Part shown: in pieces, positions 57,961 through 64,000 of the stretch | Layout of the letters: each line of letters begins with the position of its first letter | How positions within the stretch are numbered: position 1 is the first letter of the stretch | Source of the DNA: Bretschneidera sinensis | Taxonomy: Eukaryota > Streptophyta > Magnoliopsida > Brassicales > Akaniaceae | Reading direction: 5' to 3' | DNA: 64,000 nucleotides | Assembly: GCA_023935145.1 (NCBI GenBank) | Contig: CM043698.1 | Location: forward strand, 69,610,501 to 69,674,500 | The notes under the pieces: generated by a model | Seen by the model: only the letters and a program-made list of their open reading frames with translations | Told to the model about the DNA's origin: nothing | The model's database searches: none | Made by a program: the position numbers and the translations under genes

Positions 57961-58159
57961 AGCCCCTATAGGAGTTAGGGTCTCCTATGACCAAGACATT
58001 GAGAGCATACTGGTCGACCGAGTTTTGAGATGGAAGAACTATAAGCCGAGGCAAGAGTACTTGATACGATGGAAGGGACAACCCGATACTGAGACTAATT
58101 GGGAACCAGCTGAGGCTTTGTGGTAATTTCAGAGAAAGATCGATCAGTTTCATGCCTAG
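57961..58159 (+). pseudogene. Chromodomain of D
   Basis: Reads GVRVSYDQDIESILVDRVLR, then WKNYKPRQEYLIRWKGQPDT and NWEPAEALW, then a TAA where relatives have Gln, and FQRKIDQFHA to the stop at 58,157-58,159. The aromatic positions of the fold (Y/W in EYLIRWKG, W in NWEP) are kept. Chromodomains tether chromovirus integrase to chromatin. Confidence 0.9.
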
Positions 58160-58185
58160 AATGCGACGAGGGCATCGCCAGATTG

Positions 58186-58197
58186 AGTGGGGGAGAA
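58186..58197 (+). other. Polypurine tract of D
   Basis: AGTGGGGGAGAA directly before the 3' LTR. Confidence 0.85.
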
Positions 58198-58636
58198 TGT
58201 CAAGACCCGCGTGAGACCCGTGTGTTCGAGGGTTTCCTAGTACACTTTGTGATTATAATGTACAACATTGTGCTACACATGCACTGTGGGGTAGTACCTT
58301 GTACTTTCGTACTACACTTGTAGTACACTTGTACTACACGTTTAGTACCGTAGGATTGTGACACTTGGTAAGATATTAGCCATAGATGTAAGAGAGCTCT
58401 CCCTATATAAAAGGTCTTCCCACTCACTTGCAAATCATTCATTCATTCAAGCAATAGCAAACTCTTTAGCTTTATCTCATATTCTCTCTCTTGTGTTGGC
58501 TATTTTCTTTGAGTAGGTCTAGCTTTGAGGACAGTTCTCTTGAGTAGCTAAGAGGAAGGCTGACTTAGGCATTCCAATGAGGTGTTTCCGAGCCTAAGGC
58601 TATATGTTTAGCGACTTAAGCTTGCAGCCCGTGACA
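58198..58636 (+). repeat. 3' LTR of D
   Basis: TGTCAAGACCCGCG...GCCCGTGACA, 439 bp; TATATAAA at 58,404-58,411; perfect GTAC inverted repeat at 58,319-58,338, identical to that in the 5' LTR despite about 9% divergence elsewhere. Confidence 0.95.
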
Positions 58637-59699
58637 CTAGGCCCCAACCTCGAAGCTTTGACATGCAACCACGCACTTGTGCTGAAAACGTTTCTAATTT
58701 CAGTGGGTGTAGATGTTGAGTTATGCTTTATTCGTACCTTAGGCTATATATTAGCAAAATGGTTGATTTCAAAGGAAACTCGGGTTGGATTACAACGTTA
58801 AACCCCTTGCCACGTCAGCATTTAGGGTTTTCTTATACAACAAAAGCTCATGGATTTTGGATTTTAAAAGGTTACGTACCAATTTTGGCAATGAAACTCA
58901 TAAACTCCAATGATCATAAAACTAAGTTTCCTATTTTGGAAACTAAAGAGATAGTACTAAGATATGCTTTGGCGCATCAACAACTTGAGGCAGTTATTCA
59001 GTTGGAATATTCAGTTAAATTCTATGATGGGTATATTCAAGTGAACACCCGTGTCAACAATCTACAGCTCCACGTGGTAAAATTAGGATTTAATCAAAAT
59101 GATAACGTGGATTATATGCAAGAAATGTATTTTCCATCTCAGATTCAAGTTTGGATCGGACTAGATATCGGGTCAACTTATGTGGCAGGGTTAAGTTTGG
59201 GTCGATCAACATATAATGAAGAAAGAGAAGTTGAAATACAAAGATTAATGAAGTGTAGTTTTGGCAAATCAAAGATTTCACATGTGAAAGCAAGGGCAAA
59301 AATGTCTACAAGGAAAAAGATGAAAAATTGGAAGTGTGATCAAGATGCAAAAGGAAACACAGTAATTTTCGATGTGGTTTTATGTGATAAATCGACTGAT
59401 CGTGAATTAATCACATGGAAATTTAATGGTGGTGATGATGATAATGACTTTAAGAATAGATATATGGGGGCAAAAAGGTCATTTACCAAAAGTGGTGGGT
59501 TGGTTTTTGCTGGAGATGAGTATTTCAAGAAGTGGGGTAGAGACTTAGTAAAGAGATGGGAGGGAGTGTATTGAAATGGAGAATTGGAGGGCAAGTTTGG
59601 TTAAGTGATTGGCCTAATAATGTGAAGAGTGAATATTATGAGACAAGGTGTGTGGAATGGTGTGATAAGATTGATTTGCCTTTAATTCTTGTGAAATAA

Positions 59700-60870
59700 A
59701 GTACGGAAGGTGATTTTTTTTTTTTTTTTGTAGATATAAGTGATGTTTATTGAATTGAATAAACTAATAACTATATATATCATTTCATGCTCAACAAAAG
59801 ATGTGGGTGAATTTGAGATTGTTGTAATGTTTTCAAAAATATATTAACAAAAATGTTGTGAGACAATCGTAATATTATGTTTGATACATATCTAAAATTA
59901 TTTGTGAATGTATTGTAATTATGTAAAATATCTAAAATATGCATAACAATGATAGTGTCTCTATAGATGAAAAGAGCAACAAAAAATCTTTTTTTTCTGA
60001 TATATAAGAAAATTTCATTAAATCAAAAAGTGTTTTAGAATAATTTTAATAATTATTATTTTTTTTTGATGTTTCAAAACAAAGTTTGTCTGCAACACCC
60101 TAGAAGTAGTTTTGTGAAATCCACGTTCTATATCACAATTTTTGCTACACAATTTATAATTAAGTTTTACCAAATGTAAAGTTTAAATTTTTGCGCTTGA
60201 AAAGACAAATTTTGTCACCTCACCACAATACCAAACGTCTTAATATTACCTGGATGGACGTAAAAACAGCAAAAGTTCGATAATTCAATCAAAAGTTAAT
60301 TTTTTATAAAAAAAAAAAAAAAATTGGTGTGAAGGTTAATTTAGATAAATTCGTTCAAAACAAGGAAAAAAGGACCCAAAAAAAAGCTAAAATTTTCTCA
60401 TTTAATGAAGAAAAACTCAATTATATAATTGTTATCTTCCCTCCATATATATATATTTTTGGATCGTGATTCTCTACATTTGAAAATTGAAATGGAGTCA
60501 AATTTATGGTGAGATTGATTGTCATATGATCGAATGAAGAATATTCAAATCAAATTTGTCAATGTGTCATTTAATCTCACCATGAACTTGACTTCCATTT
60601 CAATTTTTAAATAGATAGGATTATAGTCAATTTTTTTTATAGGAGATTCAATTTGATCTCTCAATATACCAAACAAAGATATTTAACCTAAAAAAGTAAC
60701 CTATATATTTTAATTAAAAAGAGTAATTAAAAGTTTATACTCTATAAAAATAAAAGGCTTAAATGTATTTTGCCCTTTAAAGTTTGGGAGGTCCTTTCAC
60801 TTTAGTCCCTAATGTTTAAATTGTAACAAATTGACACATGACGTTATAAAATCAATGTAATATTTTTTAG
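59700..60870. other. AT-rich intergenic DNA
   Basis: No gene. The stretches near 60,470-60,540 and 60,570-60,640 contain partly inverted AAATTTGTCAATGTGTCATT / AATTTATGGTGAGATTGAT motifs, possibly a worn MITE. Confidence 0.35.
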
Positions 60871-61040
60871 CTAAATTACATAGAAAACTTTCTAGTATGA
60901 CTTAGTTTCATAACAAACCATGAGGTTTATTTTGGTTTATACTAAACTTTGTGGTTGAAACTGTTTGCTTCAGGGTTAACGGTGTTAACTATATCTTCAA
61001 CCTCGGAGTTTGTTATGAAACTGAACAAAACCATAGGGTT
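60871..61040. repeat. Inverted-repeat element with CTAAATTACATAGAAAA start
   Basis: Arms GTTTCATAACAAACCATGAG (60,905) and CTCGGAGTTTGTTATGAAAC (to 61,021) are near-complementary. The start motif recurs at 61,314 and 61,972, the latter followed by GTTTCATAATAAACCCCGAG. Confidence 0.7.
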
Positions 61041-61070
61041 TTTTTTAAATGAAATTTAATATTTTTCTTT

Positions 61071-61305
61071 CAAATTTTAATAGGAGAATTTAAAAATAAA
61101 AGAGTGTTTGGATGGTGAGAAAGTGAGAGAAAATATTATGGACACTTTGTTTGAGGGTTGGCACCCCTTTGGTGTCTTTCAATAAATTTAAAAACCATTT
61201 GTAATTTAAAAACCATCCAAACCAAGTGCCAATATTTTCCCTCACTTTTTCACAATACAAACACTTTTTTTTTCTTTAAATTCTTCTATTGAAATTAAAA
61301 TTTAA
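61071..61305. mobile_element. MITE with ~65-bp terminal inverted repeats
   Basis: Left arm AAATTTTAATAGGAGAATTT...GTTTGGATGGTGAGAAAGTG and right arm CACTTTTTCACAATACAAAC...TTCTATTGAAATTAAAATTT are near-complementary. A half copy (right arm) is at 61,855-61,950. Confidence 0.75.
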
Positions 61306-61390
61306 AAAAAAACTAAATTACATAGAAAACTTGTGGGTTTGTTCAATTTCATGAATTTTTTAAGGATTAAAAGCAGAGAAAGAGAGAGAG

Positions 61391-61600
61391 ATGGGCTGTA
61401 AATTTTTTGGGTTGAATGTGTTATATGACTCTGTAAATAGGGGAGGGGATGTGTGGATTAACAAGAACGGGATCAGGCTCATTAGGCAGCTTGGTGAAGG
61501 TGGATTTGCCTACGTGTGGTCAAGGAGATGGTGACCGATGGCTCTTTAGGCTCTGGTGGTGGTCTTGCAAAGAAAGTGAATGATCTAACTCATCTCTCTG
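61391..61600 (+). pseudogene. STK16-like protein kinase, exon 1 only
   Basis: ATG at 61,391. MGCKFFGLNVLYDSVN carries the Gly2/Cys3 pair typical of N-terminally lipidated STK16-type kinases; then DVWINKNGIRLIRQLGEGGF with the glycine-rich loop GEGGFAYV. A loss of a few bases at about 61,518 shifts the frame (YVWSRRW-stop). The other frame continues VKEMVTDGSLGSGGGLAKKV up to a splice donor (CTCTCTG|GTTAG) at 61,600/61,601. No later kinase exons were found before copia J. It is a truncated, broken gene copy. Confidence 0.75.
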
Positions 61601-62057
61601 GTTAGATTGTTACATTTCGAGTCTTTAATTTTCATGTTCTTTTTTCTATTTTTTAAAATCTTTTTGGTTTGGTTGCTTTGGGAATTTTGTGATCTAGGCT
61701 ATTTTTCTGTGAATCAATTCGGTTATAGTTTTTGCGAGATAAGGAGTGGATTTGTTTTGCCATTGAATTGAATTATTTGAGTATAAACTATGACAACTGT
61801 ATAAGATTTGAAGTTAGCATAATACAAATTTTTTCTCTTGTTAGAATACAATTTGAAGTTTTTCACCGTTCAAACCAAGTGCCTATAATATTTTTCTTCA
61901 CTTTTTTATCATCCAAACATTCTTTTATTTTTAAATTCTTCTATTAAAATTAAAAAAAGGAGCTAAATTACATAGAAAATCATATGGTTTTCCTCAGTTT
62001 CATAATAAACCCCGAGGTTGAAGATAGAGTTAACATTGTTAACCTTGATGTAAATGG
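61601..62057. other. Intron remnant and MITE half-copies
   Basis: It starts as the presumed kinase intron, then a half copy of the MITE at 61,071 (61,855-61,950), then a partial copy of the repeat at 60,871 (61,972-62,050), ending at the copia J breakpoint. Confidence 0.6.
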
Positions 62058-64000
62058 TGCAACGCACTTTAGTAGTCTTGACTACAATGAGACAGTTCCC
62101 CCTGTGAAAGTGAACAAAAGCCCTGATATAGGCTTTCTAGCATCAAGATCACCTACCATATCTGAATCTGTATAACCCTCAAGAACTGGTTCTAAACTTT
62201 CAAAACTCAAACACAACTTGGAAGTACCTTTGAGATATCTCAAGATCCACTTTACTACTTTCAGTGAATTTTACCTAGATTAAACAAAAACCTGCTAACC
62301 ACACCAACATGAGCAATGTCTGGTCGTGTGCAAGCCATAGTATACATTAAGCTACCGACTGCAGAGGAGTAAGGAATTGTTGACATATCTTCTTTTTTTT
62401 CTTTTGTTGATGGACACGATTTCTTGCTCAATTTAAAATGGTTGGCAAGAAGAGTACTGACTGATTTTGAATGCTTTATGTTGAACCTTTCAAGTATTCA
62501 TTCGAAATATCTTTCCTGTGATAACCATAACTTTTAGCTTTTTTATCACGAACAATCTGCATTCCTAAAATCTGTCTCACTGGTCCCAAGTCTTTCATGT
62601 CAAAGGACTTAAACAATTCATCTTTTAACTTACCAATCATCTTAGCATCTTATCCCATAATCAACACACAACAGAAGAATAATAAAGTTATCATCACGGA
62701 ATTTCTTAACATATACAAACGGATCTGTAGTTGTCCTCTGGTAACTATGATCCACCATGAATGAATCAAACTTCTTGTACCACTGTCATGGAGCATGTTA
62801 ATCCATACAAACTCTTCTTCAACCTGCAAACCATGTTCTCTTTCCCTTTCACTTCAAAACCTTATGGTTGAACCATATAAATCTCCTCATACAAATTTCC
62901 ATAAAGAAATGTTGTCTTCACATCTAACTGCTCAAGCTCAAGATTCAAACTAGTCGCCAACCGAGTACAACTCGGATAGAATTAATCTTTACCACTGGAG
63001 ATAAAATTCCATCGAAGTCTATTCCTTTCTTCTTACCGAAACCTTTCACCACCAGTCAAGCCTTGTATTTCATGAGCTTTTCACCATCTTTTTTTAGCTT
63101 GAACACCCACTTGTTCCTCAGTGATTTTTTGCCTTTGGGAAGATAAACCAATTCATAAGTTTTTTTTTTTTTTCCAAAAAACCCATCTCTTCCCTCATTT
63201 CTTTCGTCTAGTAATCTTTTTTTGTATGTGACTGCACTTCTTGGAAGCTCTCCGGCTCCCCCTATTAGTCAGCAAGACATATTCAGAATTAGGGTACCTA
63301 TTTGATGGTTGATGCTCTCTAGCAGACCTTCTCAACTGAGGCCCTACAGTCTCCGGTGCAAGGGGCTACTCTCCTTGTTTAACATGCTTTGTATCATGCA
63401 TAACATCATCATCAATTGTCATTGGCTCCTCATTACCCATATATTCTTCTTCATATATTTGTCCTTCATCTGTGGCACTGTCTGAAAGAGTATGATCTGG
63501 TACAAAGTCTTCAAGTCTGCCTATACCATGCTGTGTCTTCTCATTTTTCTCAATATCAGCCAAAATTTAATTTTCATGGAAGACAACATCTTTGCTTCTG
63601 ATAATCTCATTCTTTTATGGATCCCATAACTTATAACCAAACTTAGCATCCCCATAACCAACAAACATATAAGCAACTACTTTATCATCAAGTTTTTACC
63701 TATTCTTCTTGAGAACGTGTGCAAAAGCTTTGCAACCTAACACCTTCAATTGAGAATAAAAAACATATTTTCCTGTCCAAACTCTTTTTGGAATTTTAAA
63801 ACCCGACTGAATGGATGGAGATCTATTAATAAGGTAGCAAGTTGTATGAACTACTTCACCCCAAAATAGCTTAGGTAGCTTAGCCATTCTGAGCATGCAT
63901 CTAACACTTTCCACAATGGTACAGTTTATCTTCTCAACCACACAATTATGTTGTGGGGTACTAGGAACTGTCATCTTATGCCTAATGCTAAACTATGAAC
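62058..64000 (-). mobile_element. Truncated Ty1/copia element J
   Basis: Minus-strand copia pol that enters from beyond the window. It breaks off inside RNase H (SRLLKCVA) at about 62,058 and joins the MITE-like repeat, so its 3' end and LTR are absent. Confidence 0.85.
62058..64000 (-). pseudogene. Partial pol of copia J
   Basis: Minus strand: integrase C-terminal part (TVPSTPQHNCVVEKINCTIV; FWGEVVHTTCYLINRSPS; KVLGCKAFAHV, 63,696-63,974), a linker (63,366-63,563), decayed RT (about 62,300-63,250) and the start of RNase H (VVKWILRYLKGTSKLCLSF; YTDSDMVGDLDARKPISGLL; a stop in FTGGTVSL). Many stops and frameshifts. Where relatives have an Asn/Gly-Glu-Arg segment, the sequence reads NCVVEKINCTI. 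Confidence 0.85.

Larger units (their letters stand above)
51876..58636 (+). mobile_element. Complete chromovirus D with duplicated integrase
   Basis: 6,761 bp, plus strand, with 439-bp LTRs (51,876-52,314 and 58,198-58,636), a perfect 5-bp target duplication CTAGG (51,871-51,875 and 58,637-58,641), a primer-binding site, gag, protease, RT, RNase H, two tandem integrase regions, chromodomain and polypurine tract. By eye the LTRs differ at about 41 of 439 positions, so the insertion is old. The coiled-coil gag and C-terminal chromodomain mark a chromovirus, possibly Galadriel-like. Frames are broken. Confidence 0.95.
51361..59699 (+). pseudogene. Conserved plant protein of unknown function, split by element D
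   Basis: An apparently intronless host gene. The 5' part (51,361-51,875) starts MMDIWSWICELPNSDEW and reaches FLYFRSMLG. The frame resumes after D at 58,642 (GPNLEALTCNHALVLKTF) and runs to a stop near 59,699 (DLPLILVK). I recognise the layout as a plant-conserved protein without an assigned function. Later blocks include YALAHQQLEAVIQLEY, VWIGLDIGSTYVAGLSLGRS and GGLVFAGDEY. Lesions: D inserted in codon context with a CTAGG duplication; TAG at 51,499-51,501; apparent 1-nt losses near 58,795 and 59,565. 51,156-51,360 would be its 5' flank. No signal peptide or confident domain is visible. Confidence 0.75.

Overview
This is nuclear DNA from a flowering plant, most likely a eudicot. The evidence is AT-rich intergenic sequence, several plant LTR-retrotransposon lineages (Athila-type and chromovirus Ty3/gypsy, several Ty1/copia), hAT-type MITEs, tRNA-derived SINEs, and remnants of intron-containing plant genes (MLO, an STK16-like kinase, a LYR-motif protein). 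No prokaryotic or organellar features were seen.

Layout. Positions 1-27,984 are a nested retrotransposon block. A Tekay/Del-like chromovirus (B, minus strand, right end 27,984) was entered twice. Its 3' LTR holds copia F (3,741-5,327), which itself appears split by Athila-type element A (1-3,740). The same LTR also holds a solo LTR (C, 6,655-20,680), which was in turn entered by a complete Athila-type element (G, 7,680-19,149, target duplication GATCT). Positions 28,000-47,800 are host-like DNA with MITEs, two SINE candidates, a minisatellite, two hAT-type elements, an MLO pseudogene (32,270-33,345), a young complete copia element (E, 39,569-44,578, target duplication GTTTC) and the one apparently intact host gene, a LYRM9-like two-exon gene (45,623-45,975, minus). 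Positions 47,800-51,155 are a 5'-truncated copia element (I). Positions 51,361-59,699 are a conserved plant gene of unknown function, killed by a complete chromovirus (D, 51,876-58,636, target duplication CTAGG) that carries a 1,340-bp tandem duplication of its integrase region. Positions 59,700-64,000 hold MITEs, a broken first exon of an STK16-like kinase, and a truncated copia element (J) that runs off the window.

Main observation. Several unrelated LTR families here carry, at one restricted place in the LTR, an array of short near-perfect palindromes. The palindrome sequence differs between lineages: GCGATCGATCGC in A, AGCACCGCGGTGCT in G, CACAGTCGACTGTG in B and C, a GTAGTAC/GTACTAC pair in D, and GC-rich GCCGCGGC-like motifs in F. 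In A, D, F and G the array lies shortly upstream of the LTR TATA box; in B and C it lies downstream of it. In G a second, degenerate copy of the same array sits inside the element, next to a TATA box upstream of the extra 3' ORF. This looks like a second promoter built from the LTR module. That ORF occupies the position usually called env-like, but it reads as an AT-hook, coiled-coil, acidic-tail protein with no visible membrane segment.

Most element genes are dead (stops and frameshifts). Element E is the closest to intact, with two nonsense codons in an otherwise open 1,494-codon frame. All boundaries were read by eye; no alignment or database search was run.
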